Position numbers and translations under genes: made by a program
Shown here: piece by piece, positions 34,575 through 46,540 of the stretch
Position numbering within the stretch: the first letter of the stretch is position 1
Layout: the number at the start of each line of letters is the position of its first letter
The notes under the pieces: generated by a model
Seen by the model: only the letters and a program-made list of their open reading frames with translations
Database searches by the model: none
What the model was told of the DNA's origin: nothing
Assembly (NCBI GenBank): GCA_963853835.1
Contig: OY970820.1
Coordinates: 79,480,909-79,544,908, forward strand
Length of the DNA stretch: 64,000 bases
From: Calendula officinalis
Taxonomy: Eukaryota; Streptophyta; Magnoliopsida; Asterales; Asteraceae
Reading direction: 5' to 3'

Positions 34575-37059
34575 ATTACTTGTTGATGAACCGCACGAGA
34601 CGATGTCTAATGAATTAGGTCATTATAGTCGTTAGATGAGCATTTGTTGTGAAAGTAGTTAGTAGAGTCAACTTCCATGGCCTATGTATAAGATGAAAGT
34701 TCTGAATTAATGACCGGTATTGAGAAAAGAGAAATTAAATTATGTGGAAGGGAGTAACGATGAGAATCCTTCATGGAAGTATAGAATGATAATTAAATAA
34801 ATGATCAATATATTATGATTGGTAAAAAAAAAAAAAAAAGGAAAACTATGATGTCATGGAGTATCAAAGACGGAATATGAAAGTTGTAAAAGTTCCCTAA
34901 GTAAAGTTTATAGAATGTGAAAGTGTTATTTTGTGGTGAGGAAGTCGTGCACAGATGGAAGGCGACGTGAAGGAAATTACTAGGTCTGACGTTATTATGG
35001 TGCAAGAGTCGAGATGGGTAATGGAATATATGATGTGAAAAAAAAATAAAAAAAAATAATAAGTCTAGGAGATAATCTCCCCGGGTTGCTATGTGTATAG
35101 TTATGGGTTGGCGACCGGTATGTCGCGAGAAATAAGAATAGGAAGGATTATGTTATCTTAGAATATTGAAAGTTGGATTACGAGAGTGGTGAATAATTTC
35201 CACATGAGGATGGTAGTACAATGAAGTACTAGGTGTTAGTGCGAGTCGGGAAATACAAAAAAGAAAAGAAAAGGATATATGTATATAAAATGGAACCTTA
35301 GTTATTGGATACGATTGATGGAGTGTTGGCAAGTAGCCATGGCAAACGGTTGTGTCGGAGATGTCGGGTGTGACATCAAGAGTGGATAATTTATTTTTGG
35401 TAAAGGTTTATGGAAAAAGTACGATAGTGTATGTATGGGTGACGATCGAAGTCAATTGGTTGACTCATGATGACCGGGTGAAAGAAAAGTTAGAAGTTTT
35501 AGTAAGAATGGATCGAATAAGGCGATTGATAAATTAGTAGATTGGTGGGAAGCACTAGAAATGATTATGTGTATACTGTGTGGTATTGTGTGTAAGTGGA
35601 AATAATGGCCTTGGAAGGCATGAGGTTTTAGAGAGGTAATGTTATGTGGAAAGTGGAAAAGTGAAAATTTGGATAGAATATGTGATTGATTGTGAAAGTC
35701 AAATGTGAAAGAAAATGATAGCATGATGGTAAGTGTAATGAGGCATACATGAATTGTATGCAAGATGGAATAGTTTTGTATGAGTCACTTTGGATTGGAG
35801 GCTTTCCGATCATTGTGACAGTTTGGCGTCGGGATGGATTGGAGGCTTTCCGATCATCTCGATAAGTTAGTTAAGTATAATTGGATATTTAAGGAATATG
35901 AGGGTTGCATCGGACGTATGTAGAACCGTATGGTTAAGTTATTGCTATAATTATATGGTAAGTGAGAAATTGGATTGAAAACACGGGTCGTGTTTAAGTA
36001 GAAGTATGTGTAGGAGATACCTACAAGTTAATGGTTCATGAAAAAGGAATGCTTTAGGAAGCAAAGTGGTTAGTAGCCAATGAGTGGTGAAAGGTGTATA
36101 ACGGGTGGTTAGGCCACAATTGGATATGATTGAGACTTTATAGCCGGTAATCGGGAACTTCAAGTATGGTATAGGGATGTTTGAAAGGAATTATGAATGG
36201 TATAAGAATTTGAATGAAGGTAAAGGAGTAATAGAGATTGATGTCAATTTAAATGGAATTTGTTAATCGACTGTGGGGATCGAAATCAAGGAAAAAGGAA
36301 ACAAATGAGAAAAGAAATTTAAATATGAAATCAGGAATGAAAAGCTTGGGAAGCGATGCCTTAGTAATAAAGAACATGTGGAATTTAGCAAGGTAAGTTG
36401 ACTTTATTCATAAGCCAAGGTTGATCAACTGATGGGATGTTGACTTTAGTAAAAAAAAATTGGATTTTGACTTTTGTTTAAAATGGTTAGTCTAGGATAA
36501 GAGCATAATGTATTGCATATATGTGTGTATGATAGTGGTTGATTGATTAATGGAAATAATTGTAGTCAAAGGGTGCGACTTTGACCTTTGGACAATTCGA
36601 ATGGAATTTAGAAATTGAGTATGGCTGTTGTTGGACCAGGAGTGTAAGATTGATGGTTAAAGAATTGATGGTTAATAGAACCACTAATGGATAAGGAAAA
36701 TTTTCAAGATTTGTTGACTTTGCGCTTAAGTCAAGGGTGGAACAATGTTGACAATTTGGTCAAAGCGAGGGGTTGACTATCATTTTGGTCAATGGGTTAT
36801 TAGTAATGATTGGGTCATATCATCCCTATGTGGATAAAAGGATTGGTTAAAAGATACAGAGTGTTATGGCAAATGGTGTAATTTTGACCCGTTCGGGTAT
36901 TAGGAACATATGTTTGGATTTTTTTGGCCGTTTGGGTATAACGGGTCAAGTGGGCAGTTAAATGCATAAGTATTATCGAATCATAATTTGGAAGTGGAAT
37001 GAGGATTGGAAATCCTTGAGTTGATTCCGAGGACGGAATCCTTTTAAGGGGTGGATAGT
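34575..37059. other. Noncoding internal region of element B
   Basis: These 2.5 kb take the place of pol. No protease, RT, RNase H or integrase motif is seen on either strand. They contain two GGAGGCTTTCCGATC blocks (35795, 35842) like those in the LTR, several A-runs, and repeated words such as GGTCAA and GATGG. The end carries the polypurine tract AAGGGGTGG just before the 3' LTR. Confidence 0.7.
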
Positions 37060-38862
37060 TGTAACGACCCGAAATTTGAATAAAATAAATTATGGGAAAA
37101 ATATAATAAATAAGGATAAATCGTTTAAAAGACGTAGGAATTGGTTTCGTGACATTTGGACACCGCATGAGAAAGTTATGGACGAAACCGGGTCGAAACG
37201 AAGACGGAAAAGTGCAGCCCTGCTGCTTTGGAAAGTTCACGCCGTGAACTTGGGTTCCCGATCGGGAACTCTTTACAGGGATTTGTGGTTTTGATCGATC
37301 AAAGTTAGCGTTCAGATAGCGATCGGGAGGAGTTCGCGTCGCGCATAGTTCACGATCGTGAACTAGTTCACGCCGTGAACTATGGCCGACAGCAATATTA
37401 AAACGGGTTTTGGCCATTTGAAGTCATTTGCAAACCCTAACTCTTCTCTCTAAGTGTGAGTACGAATCTTGAGTGTAAAGGAACGTTTGGAGCAGATTTT
37501 CAGCTCGAATCTTGTGGATCTACACTCCTTGGTGAAGATTAAAGGTATATCTCAACTCTTAGTTAGTTGTATGTGTTGAATTTGGGGTAAATGGTTAAGT
37601 GTGTAAACCCTAGTTGGAGGGTTTACCATGAATGACGAAATGAGTGTTATCTAACTTAGATCCATGGTATTTTGTCAAGGAAAACATGTTCATGATATGG
37701 ATTTATGAAACTAGGGTTTTGTAGAAATTGGGGAAGATGACACTAGTAGTTAACTAGTGGTAAAATATGATGATGTTTGATGATAAACCTTGCATGGTTT
37801 CATGATTAGGGCAATTGTTGAAAGACTTGGAATTTACAAGTCTTGGGAAGTGAAGATTTTGTTCAAGGAGTACAAGAGGATTAAGCTTGACTAAGGTGAG
37901 TACATGTGAACTTTAAAACTGGGTACATAGCGGTAAAGAGATATTTTTGATATGTGATTATTAATGATAAACTAGCTATTTAATTTCTTTATATTAACTA
38001 GTTGCTTGATTGTGTGAATACTAAGTGAGATTGGTATATGGATAGTTTGCAAGATGGCCTTATGGCATTGATGTTAGATGTGACACATAGTCACATGAAA
38101 TAGTTATGACGGGTAGATTGAAATAGGACAGGTACATGATAGATTTGGAGGCATTCTGGATTATCATGGTATCTTGAATAAAACTGATGAGTCGGAGGCA
38201 TTCCGATCACCCAACAAGATGTTGGATCTTACTGAACTGGAGGCATTCTGGTTAGTAAGATGAAGATAGGTCACTTTGGCTGAACACTGTGGCAATGGGG
38301 GTTCTACTGAATCGGAGGCATTCCAGTTAGTAGGGCAAAATGGGGTCTCGTTGGATTGGAGGCATTCCGAACAACTTGACGGGTCGAATAGGCTATGAAT
38401 GAATGTGATAGAATCACCGAAGAGGTGATTGATGTATATGAATGAGATAGGGTTACCACGGAGGTAACTAAAGTATATAGATATATATATATATATTTAT
38501 ATATCTATTAAATGTGATTATTAATAAATGTGATTATTTATATATATTAATGTCGGGTCTAAAACCCATGTATCTCACGAGACAAATTTGTCTTACGTAC
38601 TATGTTTGTTTGTGATGCTATGTACTCAGGTTCAGGAGCTAAGGATTAGGTGCGATTGCTAGTAGAGTCGCACGGATTTAGTAGAGATAGCAGGTGGATT
38701 TACGTTTGGCTTTGGTTATGATATATTTTGTAACACCAACTAATGATTTTTATATTATACCAAGGTTTTTGTAAATCCATATTTTGGGACAATACTCTAA
38801 ATGTTTTGAATTTAAAAAGGGATTTTACGGAAATATTTTGTATTAAAATTTGAGGTGTTACA
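37060..38862 (+). repeat. Element B 3' LTR
   Basis: Nearly identical to the 5' LTR except for a shorter AT repeat. The palindrome cluster (37233-37382) and the five GGAGGCATTC blocks (38152-38371) are kept. GGGAT follows directly. Confidence 0.92.
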
Positions 38863-39177
38863 GGGATGACCCAGAAAGTTTTCGACCCGAGAGGTTTTTG
38901 GGTAGAGATATAGATGTGATAGGGCAACATTTTGAGTTGTTGCCGTTTAGGTAGGGTCGAAGGAATATGCCCATGTTATAATCTTGGATTAAAGATGATG
39001 AAATCATTATTGGCGAACATGTTGCATGGGTTTAGTTGGAAGTTTTCTGAAAATAAGAAGATTGAAAGCATGGATATGGAAGAAATGTTCGGGTTGTCAA
39101 CCCAGGGAAAGTTCCCGTTAGTTGCTATTTGCGAACCCCGATTGGCCTATCATATGTGTTTTGGGACAAGTGGATAA

Positions 39178-39686
39178 ATAAAAGAACGTACCCACCTTTG
39201 TCTTCTTAATTCGCCGTATTATCTTCAGGAGATATCGCATTACTTAATTTTGCTTCTAAGTCATAGACCATGTATAATAAACAAATTAGTATGCCGTTAT
39301 AAGCTAGGTTGATGTAGCTTGTACGTAGTTCATGATATGTTTGTTAATTAATAATGGTTGGTAAAATATGTATTTTAATGTGATCAAGATTATTCACATA
39401 TTTTTATACTTGAAGATGTATTTTGATTTTTTGTACTTGCATAAAAGATTATTCGGCGGCGTGCAGTCGCATTTGATTGAAAGCGGCCGGTGGTGGCGGG
39501 AGGTGGTAGCGACAGTGGCAGTGGTAGTGGGGGTGATGGTGGTGTTGATATATTCAATCACATGCGATGCGGTGGTGGTGGTTTGGATGTTGATCTTGAC
39601 CATTTGACTTTTTTTTTTATCTAAAGACTGAAATTTATCCGGGACTTTACAAAAAAACACTACCTTAAACATTTCACATCTTACTA
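39178..39686. other. 3' flank of P450 pseudogene and remnant of kinase intron
   Basis: No gene recognised. 39180-39420 is AT-rich flank of the P450. 39450-39600 is rich in GGTGGT repeats. The last few dozen bases should be contiguous with 51116-51159 (kinase intron) if element C is removed, since TACTA lies on both sides. Confidence 0.5.
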
Positions 39687-40303
39687 TGTTGGAGTAAAAC
39701 ACAGATCAACTTGATACTGATGCTGCAGTTAGTACTGACAATAATTAGTACTGATGGGGCAGAACATATTACTACTGATGAAGTTGATACTGGTGCTACT
39801 ATAACTTAGTTACTACTGATCATGCAAAGACTGAAGATACTACTGATCTTAGTAGTTACTACTGACGATGGTTTCTGGACTTACTACTGATCACCAAGTT
39901 TACTACTGATGTTACATATTTACTACTGGTGATGAGTTTTACCACTGATACGCGTTTATGGAGAATATCAAGTCCGAGATCTTCGTAGAGATAGTTATAG
40001 AATGTAAATCAATGTATATCTTTTATAATTCGATGTAAATCAAGTCCTAGAATAACTAGGGTAAATAGTTTAGCTTCAAGGACTATTATAAATAGTTCCT
40101 TACGAATGTAAACGTACGTGTGTATTGTTAACTCAATAATATACATTAAAGCTTTTTGTGAAACTGTGTTCTTAATACTTTCGCATATTATTTACAGTTC
40201 TTTGTTCTTAATTACATTGATATAGTGTTGATCCGCTGCAACTTCTATATTCAATTAGATCTAAAGTGTTAATTAACTTTTCTATAGTTAATCGATCCTG
40301 ACA
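39687..40303 (+). repeat. Element C 5' LTR
   Basis: 617 bp. The first half is the ACTACTG array; the second half has promoter-like text (TATAAATAGTTCC at about 40087) and ends at the PBS spacer. Confidence 0.93.
39714..39954 (+). repeat. ACTACTG(A/G)T array in 5' LTR
   Basis: Seven exact ACTACTG copies and about five partial ones (AGTACTGAT, GATACTGGT, CCACTGAT) in 240 bases, nearly all the same orientation, followed by GAT, GGT or GAC. The same array is kept in the 3' LTR. Confidence 0.9.
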
Positions 40304-40389
40304 AGTGGTATCAGAGCATATTGGTTCTAGATCTACGATTTGTTAAGAACAACAAAAAGTTTTAATCTTTAAAACACACATTATTAATC

Positions 40390-41958
40390 ATGACTGATAA
40401 TAATGAAAGTACTCAGGCCAACAAAATCCCTATACTCACTCCTAACAACTTTGGGATGTGGAAGAATCGTATTAAACAATACATGCTTATTACAGATTAC
40501 TCTATGTGGGAAGTTGTCCTTGAAGGAAACAAAACTGGTCCTGGTCAAGCAAGCAATTCTGCAACTGAGGCAGACAAACTTAAGTGTGAGAAGGAAAAGA
40601 AGGACAAGGGAATTGAACTCAAAACTTTAAGCACTCTCCTACTGGCCATTCCTAACTATTATCAACATCTCTTTGTTGAGTATGATGATGCAAAGATACT
40701 ATGGGAAGCACTGGAGAAGAGATTCGTGGGAACCAAGAGCACCAAGAGGAACATGAAGTCTGTTCTCAAACAAGACTTTGAAAACTTCAAAGGAAAACCC
40801 AATGAAACACTCACTCAAGTGTTTGACAGATTCAACAAACTAATTGGTGAACTTAATCAAGTTGGAGTTAAGATGGATCAAGAAGATGTCAACATGAAGT
40901 TCCTAAGATCTCTTAGTGAAGAATGGGCCATGTATACAGTGGTATATAGACAAAGAGATGCTCTAGAAGAAAAAGAGTTGGATGAACTCTACAATGATCT
41001 CAGAGTAATTGAAACTGAGGTAAACCAAAAGAACCCTTCTATTTCTTCTAATAATGCTGCATTCGTCTCTAGTACAGGTCAAGGTCAGGAAAACTTCACA
41101 GGAAAGGCTGCAGATTCTGAGGATGCTGCAAGAGAATCCTTCTTCACTAGTCATGTGCATACTGCATTGATTAGTGATGCCTTGGAACAACTAAACCCAG
41201 ATGATCTTGAGGAGATGGATCTTAAATGGCAGATGGCTATGCTGAGCCTAAGGACAAAAAGATTCTTAAAAAGAACTGGTAGGACAAGCCTCAACTTCAA
41301 CAAAGGTGACAAAGCTGGATTTGACAAAACTAAAGTCAAATGTTACAACTGTAACAACCTTGGTCACTTTGCAAAAGAATGTCCTCATCCAGACAAAAGA
41401 TCAAAATCAACTGCCCTTGTATCACAACAAGGACAAGGCTATGACTGGAGTTTCCAAGCAGAAGAGCATGCTCAAAATCAAGCTCTCATGGCCTTTACTG
41501 ACAACAAAACTGAGGTAAAACCTAAACCTTGTACTCCTGAATGTGCTAAAATTATTAAAAACTTAGAAAAAGAAAACACTAAATTGAATGAAGATTTAGC
41601 AAAAGCGGTCAGAAGAAATCATGAGTTTGATAGTGTGATTGCTGATCAAGAACATCAAATAAAGGTGTACAAGATGATTGATCAAAGGATAAAGGAAGAA
41701 TTGCTTCAGGCTGTGGATGAGAAAGAGTTTTATGAAACAAAAAATAAAGAACTAACAAGTAAATTAGAAGAATGTCAGCTTGAAATTGAACAAAATAAAT
41801 TAACAATTAAAAAGTTTGAAAGAAGCACTAAAATTCTTGATGAATTAACTAATAATCAAACTACAGAAAAGGTTGTTCATGGGGTGGGATATCATGATGT
41901 ACCACCTCCACATAAATTCATTCCTCCACTTAAAAAACAGTTCAGAAAGAATCATTAA
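40390..41958 (+). CDS. Gag of Sirevirus element C
   Basis: The frame of 522 residues starts at the ATG 73 bases after the PBS. The N-terminal half is the Copia gag (UBN2-type) domain: NNFGMWKNRIKQYM, ILWEALEKRF, LNQVGVKMDQEDVNMKFLRS. A zinc knuckle CYNCNNLGHFAKEC lies at about 41341-41382. A coiled-coil-rich tail (about residues 375-490) is typical of Sirevirus Gag. The frame ends at 41956-41958, where a one-base shift moves the open frame to the next segment. It would form the intracellular particle. Confidence 0.85.
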   Translation: MTDNNESTQANKIPILTPNNFGMWKNRIKQYMLITDYSMWEVVLEGNKTGPGQASNSATEADKLKCEKEKKDKGIELKTLSTLLLAIPNYYQHLFVEYDDAKILWEALEKRFVGTKSTKRNMKSVLKQDFENFKGKPNETLTQVFDRFNKLIGELNQVGVKMDQEDVNMKFLRSLSEEWAMYTVVYRQRDALEEKELDELYNDLRVIETEVNQKNPSISSNNAAFVSSTGQGQENFTGKAADSEDAARESFFTSHVHTALISDALEQLNPDDLEEMDLKWQMAMLSLRTKRFLKRTGRTSLNFNKGDKAGFDKTKVKCYNCNNLGHFAKECPHPDKRSKSTALVSQQGQGYDWSFQAEEHAQNQALMAFTDNKTEVKPKPCTPECAKIIKNLEKENTKLNEDLAKAVRRNHEFDSVIADQEHQIKVYKMIDQRIKEELLQAVDEKEFYETKNKELTSKLEECQLEIEQNKLTIKKFERSTKILDELTNNQTTEKVVHGVGYHDVPPPHKFIPPLKKQFRKNH

Positions 41959-42958
41959 TGAATTAAAAACTGAAAATCAAACTGAATCACATAATGAAAC
42001 ATCTGAATCAAATGATTCTTCTGATGATGATCAATCAATTGAATTTACAATCTCTCAAACTGAATCACCAAAATCAATTGATACAAGTTTTCACACAGCT
42101 CAAAGTCCAAATGAATCTCCTAAATATGATGCAGAAAATATACCCAAAATTCTAAAAAGGGGAAACCAAAGAAATAGGAACCAACTCTTAGAACAAAGAA
42201 AAATCATAAAGGCTCAAGATAATAAATTAAAATGTGTTATTTGCAACAAAGTGAACCATTTAGCAAAGGATTGTCACTTCAATCCAATAAACTGCAAAGA
42301 GTTAAAAGAATTTAAAATTTTTAAAGAAAATGCAAAAACTCAAAAGTTAAAAGATACTACTGATCCTTCAGTAGTAAATAAAATTAAAACTCCAATTGAT
42401 GAAACTCCAAGATTTGGAAGACGTGCACCAAGATTTGTGCAAAACAGAAGAGTTGGAAGCCCAAAGAACAGCAATTACTTCAAGAACAATGGAAAATCCA
42501 ATCAAAATAAACAATATTTTAAATTTTCCAACACCAGTAAAAACTTTAACAATTTTACTACTGGTGTTCACCCTAAGTATAATGCTGTTTGGTACCAATA
42601 CAAGAATACTACTGGTAAAAACCCTAATTACAAAAATACTACTGCTCCCAAACCAACTTTCAAAAATACTACTGGTGTCAACCCTAAAAACACTACTGGT
42701 CATTCTAAACATAGTAAGTACCCAAATACTACTGGTCCATCAGTAGTAAAGCATTCAAAAGCTAAACATCATGGGTATAAACCAAGATCAGTAGAAAACT
42801 CAAACACCAGTAACAAACTTAAAAGGGCAGTAGTAAAACAAAACACCAGTAATAAACAAGCTTGGGTACCAAAAATGTTTAAAGTTAAATCCCCAAAAGC
42901 TTATTTCTCAAAGGATGAACCCAAGACATATAAAGCTTGGGTTCCCAAACTTAACTAA
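41943..42958 (+). pseudogene. Gag/pol linker of element C, shifted frame
   Basis: The open frame continues from SERIINELKTEN with an acidic, Ser/Asp-rich stretch, a second knuckle-like motif CVICNKVNHLAKDC (about 42234-42275), and an Asn/Lys/Thr-rich region with repeated NTTG peptides. The repeated peptides come from the ACTACTGGT words. It ends at a stop just before the protease. It is not clear whether both knuckles belong to one ancestral protein. Confidence 0.7.
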
Positions 42959-42972
42959 TCCTTTACTCACTT

Positions 42973-43638
42973 GTGCAGAGCATTCAGATCCCAGAAGAAG
43001 GAAGAACGTGGCATATTGATAGTGGATGCTCAAGGCACATGACTGGAAATCTGCAAATTCTTAAAGATTTCAAGTCATTTGATGGAGGATATGTGGTATT
43101 TGGTGAGAATCCACAGGGAGGTAAGATTACAGGTAAAGGTACTGTTACAAATGGCAAAATTACCTTTGATGATGTATTTTATGTAGCTGAACTAAAATAC
43201 AATCTAGTCAGTGTGTCTCAAGTGTGTGATAAAAAGAACAAAATTCTTTTCACAGACATTGAGTGCATCATTCTTTCTCCTGATTTTATTTTAGATGAAC
43301 AATATGTCGTTTTAAGAACTCCAAGGAGAAACAATGTGTATTGCCTGGATATAGGGGGAGAACTCATTTCTTCAAATGAGATCAACTGCTTTATATCCAA
43401 GGCAAACACCACTGAATCAGAACTATGGCATAGAAGGATGTGTCACACAAATTTCAAAAACATGAACAATTTAGTAAAAAGAAATCTGGTCATTGGACTA
43501 CCTCAAAAACAATTTATGTGTGATCATCATTGTGTTGCATGCCTAAAAGGTAAACAACACAAAACTTCTCATAAGTCCAAAACTGTGAACTCTATTTCTG
43601 TTCCTTTACAGCTCTTACATATGGACCTACAAATGTAA
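42973..43638 (+). pseudogene. Protease and pre-integrase segment of element C
   Basis: WHIDSGCSRHMTG (about 43010-43048) is the Copia aspartic protease active site. LYGLD-type sequence is replaced here by VYCLD, followed by ELWHRRMCHTNFKNMN and CVACLKGKQH, the HHCC zinc site of the integrase N-terminus. The frame breaks at about 43630 by a short deletion next to HMDL, where the integrase core starts in another frame. Confidence 0.82.
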
Positions 43639-44852
43639 TGAGTATTGGAAAGAAACAATATTGTCTTGTTATTACTGATGACTTTTCCAGATATACATGG
43701 GTTTTCTTTCTCAGGACAAAGAATGAAACAAGTGAACTCATAAAGAACTTAATTGTCAAACTGGAGAACACATCTAATCAAAAAGTTAAAGCCATAAGAT
43801 GTGATAATGGCACAGAATTTAAAAATGCTAACTTAATTAACTTTTGTGATCTTAAAGGTATTGACAGGCAATACAGCTCACCTAGAACTCCACAACAAAA
43901 TGGTGTAGCTGAAAGAAGAAATAGAACCATCATAGAAGCAGCAAGATCAATGCTGGCAGACTCAAAATTACCAATTACTTTTTGGGCAGAAGCTGTTAAT
44001 ACTGCTTGTTATGTTCAAAACAGAGTATTAATAGTGAAGCCACATTTTAAAACACCATATGAACTTTTTAATAAAAGAAAACCTTCCATAAGCTTTCTAA
44101 AATCATTTGGTTGTCCTTGTACTATTTTGATTACAAGAGAACAAATTGGTAAATTTGACTGCAAAGCTGATGATGGAATCTTTGTGCGATACTCTACTCA
44201 AAGCAAATCATATAGAGTATTCAACAAAAGACTAAGGATAATTGAAGAAAGCATCAATGTATCCTTTAATGAAAATGTACCTAATGAACAAGGAAATGGT
44301 CCAGATTGGCTATTTGACATAGACAATCTAACCAAATCCTTTAATTCTAACATGAATTTCAATGCAGGTAATTCAAATTGTCACAATCAAAAGGAAGGAA
44401 CATCATCAGTTAATACTGGTCAAGAGGAGATGAGATACATTGTAGTTAATACTGCTCCAATAGTTAGTACTGATGTCAGTAATAACTCAAGTTCTGGAAC
44501 CAGCAGTAACTCTGAGAATGAGGACAGTAGTAATTCAAATACTACTGATACCAGTAATAGTACTCAAAATACCACTGGTCCCAACATTAACCTAGATTCT
44601 CAAGATACTACTGATACCAGTAACAACAATAATACTACTGATCTCAATGAAGACAATAGCAGTAGTAACTCTGACCAAGATGATAATGAACCAAACTTCA
44701 ATGACAATGAAGGATCACCAGAAGAACAATTGCCTGAGACAAATGAGTCCAATCTTGAAAATCAACTAGTAGTTGATAAAACTACAACCACAAGGACTCA
44801 GAAAAACCATCCATTAGACCTTGTTCTAAGTGATGTTAACTCACCACTTTAA
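43638..44852 (+). pseudogene. Integrase segment of element C
   Basis: The catalytic core shows D-D-E residues: VITDDFSRYTWVFFL, IRCDNGTEF, and QQNGVAERRNRT. The C-terminal part (FGCPCTILITREQIGKFDCK, SYRVFNKR) is typical of Copia. It is followed by a low-complexity Asn/Ser/Thr/Asp-rich linker (about 44290-44800) full of ACTACTGAT words. A TAA at 44850-44852 interrupts the same frame that resumes as RT. Confidence 0.85.
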
Positions 44853-44888
44853 ACAAGAAGCAAATTAAATAAAAGCCTAACTGCTAAC

Positions 44889-46475
44889 ATGTGTAATATA
44901 AGTCTTATTGCTAATGAGTGTATGTTTGAATGCTTTTTGTCTCAGGATGAACCAAAGAAGATCCAACAAGCTATGAAGGACTCAAACTGGATTGAGGCAA
45001 TGCAAGAAGAACTCCTTCAATTCAAGTTACAAGCTGTTTGGACACTTGTACCTCTACCCAAAGGAAAAAGAGCCATTGGAACAAGATGGATCTTCAGAAA
45101 CAAGAAAGATGAAAGAGGTATAGTGATCAAAAACAAAGCCAGACTTGTAGCCCAAGGATACACTCAAGAAGAAGGAATAGACTATGATGAAGTATATGCT
45201 CCTGTTGCTAGAATTGAAGCTATAAGAATATTTCTAGCATATGCTTCATTCAAAAAGTTCAAGGTCTATCAAATGGATGTGAAGAGTGCATTCCTATATG
45301 GGAAGATTGAAGAAGAGGTCTATGTATGCCAACCTCCAGGTTTTGAAGATCCAAAACATGGTGATTATGTGTTCAAATTGGATAAAGCTCTATATGGCCT
45401 ACATCAGGCACCAAGAGCATGGTATGACACATTATCATCATACCTATTGAAGAACAACTTTAAAAGAGGAGCCATTGATAAAACTTTGTTTACAAAGAAA
45501 GTCAAAGATGATATTCTACTGGTACAAATCTATGTAGATGATATCATCTTTGGCTCAACCAATGACTCATTATGCAAAGAATTTGAAGAACTGATGCAGA
45601 TTAAATTCAAGATGAGCTCTATGGGTCCAATGAACTTCTTCCTTGGACTCCAAGTCAATCAAAGAACAGATGGTATTTTGATAAATCAATCAAAATATGT
45701 CAAAGACATCTTGGAAAAGTTTGATCTGAAAGACAGTAAAAGTGCTAGTACACCAATGGAAACACACAAACACCTACATCCTGATATTGAGGGGGAGGAT
45801 GTAGATGAACACTTATATAGATCAATGATAGGTTCTTTAATGTACTTAACTGCATCAAGACCTGACATTATGTATAGTGTTTGTGTGTGTGCAAGATATC
45901 AAGCAAGACCCAAAGAACTACACTTGCAGGCTGTTAAAAGAATATTCAGATACTTGAAAGGCAAACCATCACTAGGTTTATGGTATCCACATGATTCACC
46001 CTTTGAACTCATAGCCTACACAGATAGTGACTATGGAGGTGAATGTCAAGATAGAAAGTCCACTACTGGTGGATGTCAATTCTTTGGATCAAGACTGGTG
46101 TCATGGCAATGTAAGAAGCAAACAAATGTATCAACATCAACTGCTGAAGCAGAATATGTAGCTGCATCTGCTTGCTGTGCTCAAGTACTATGGATTCAAA
46201 ATCAGCTTCTAGACTTTGGTATCTCTATCCTTAAAACTCCTATTTTTATTGATAATCAAAGTGCTATTAGTATTGTGAATAATCCAGTAAAACACTCAAA
46301 AACTAAACACATTGAAATAAGATTTCACTTTATAAGAGACTGTAATGAAAAGAAATTAATCAAAGTAGTTGAAATCCATACTGATGATCAATTAGCAGAT
46401 CTTTTTACAAAAGCATTTGATGTAGGAAGATTCAACTTCTTGGTTAGCAGTATTGGAATGATTTTGATAACTTAA
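44889..46475 (+). CDS. RT-RNase H segment of element C
   Basis: An open frame of 528 residues in the same frame as integrase, after one stop. RT motifs: KARLVAQGYTQ, YDEVYAPVARIEAIR, QMDVKSAFLYG, LYGLHQAPRAWY and YVDDIIFGS (about 45530). RNase H: AYTDSDYGGECQDRKSTTG, STSTAEAEYVA, KTKHIEIRFHFIRD. All main catalytic aspartates are present. It ends normally for Sirevirus pol. Confidence 0.88.
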   Translation: MCNISLIANECMFECFLSQDEPKKIQQAMKDSNWIEAMQEELLQFKLQAVWTLVPLPKGKRAIGTRWIFRNKKDERGIVIKNKARLVAQGYTQEEGIDYDEVYAPVARIEAIRIFLAYASFKKFKVYQMDVKSAFLYGKIEEEVYVCQPPGFEDPKHGDYVFKLDKALYGLHQAPRAWYDTLSSYLLKNNFKRGAIDKTLFTKKVKDDILLVQIYVDDIIFGSTNDSLCKEFEELMQIKFKMSSMGPMNFFLGLQVNQRTDGILINQSKYVKDILEKFDLKDSKSASTPMETHKHLHPDIEGEDVDEHLYRSMIGSLMYLTASRPDIMYSVCVCARYQARPKELHLQAVKRIFRYLKGKPSLGLWYPHDSPFELIAYTDSDYGGECQDRKSTTGGCQFFGSRLVSWQCKKQTNVSTSTAEAEYVAASACCAQVLWIQNQLLDFGISILKTPIFIDNQSAISIVNNPVKHSKTKHIEIRFHFIRDCNEKKLIKVVEIHTDDQLADLFTKAFDVGRFNFLVSSIGMILIT

Positions 46476-46540
46476 AATCTCACTTAAAATCATGTGTACA
46501 GTTATTGTTGTAAAATATTATTTATTTACTTAAGTGTTTT

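Larger units (their letters stand above)
31445..38862 (+). mobile_element. Ty3/Gypsy element B, gag-only (TR-GAG-like)
   Basis: Two LTRs of about 1.8 kb, a primer-binding site (33293-33304), a gag gene (33537-34574) and a polypurine tract before the 3' LTR, but no pol. The perfect target duplication GGGAT (31440-31444 and 38863-38867) lies inside a P450 exon. The LTRs differ at few positions apart from AT-repeat length (32871-32932 against about 38478-38500), so insertion was recent. It would need protease, RT and integrase from another element. Confidence 0.9.
29837..39177 (+). pseudogene. CYP71-clan P450 (CYP92-like) pseudogene, four pieces
   Basis: Pieces: 29837-30263 (late exon 1, ending at a GT donor after GLTQ), 30443-30500 (AGGTDTTATT, the I-helix oxygen-binding motif), 31209-31444 (ATEELESVIGKDRW, then KESMRLHP, the K-helix), and 38863-39177 (the PERF-region and C-terminus to MEEMFGLSTQGKFPLV). 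Exon 1 text DEWFLLNGVLNIGDYIPWME and DLQGYAKRMK resembles CYP92 proteins. Missing or broken: about the first 150 residues, the acceptor site of exon 2, part of the region after KESMRLHP, a TGA near 31408, and the heme loop, where stops lie at about 38951 and 38979 and the cysteine motif is not in frame. A Copia solo LTR (30501-31208) and Gypsy element B (31445-38862) split it. Intact relatives are ER-anchored monooxygenases of specialised metabolism. A paralogous gene starts at 63768. Confidence 0.88.
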
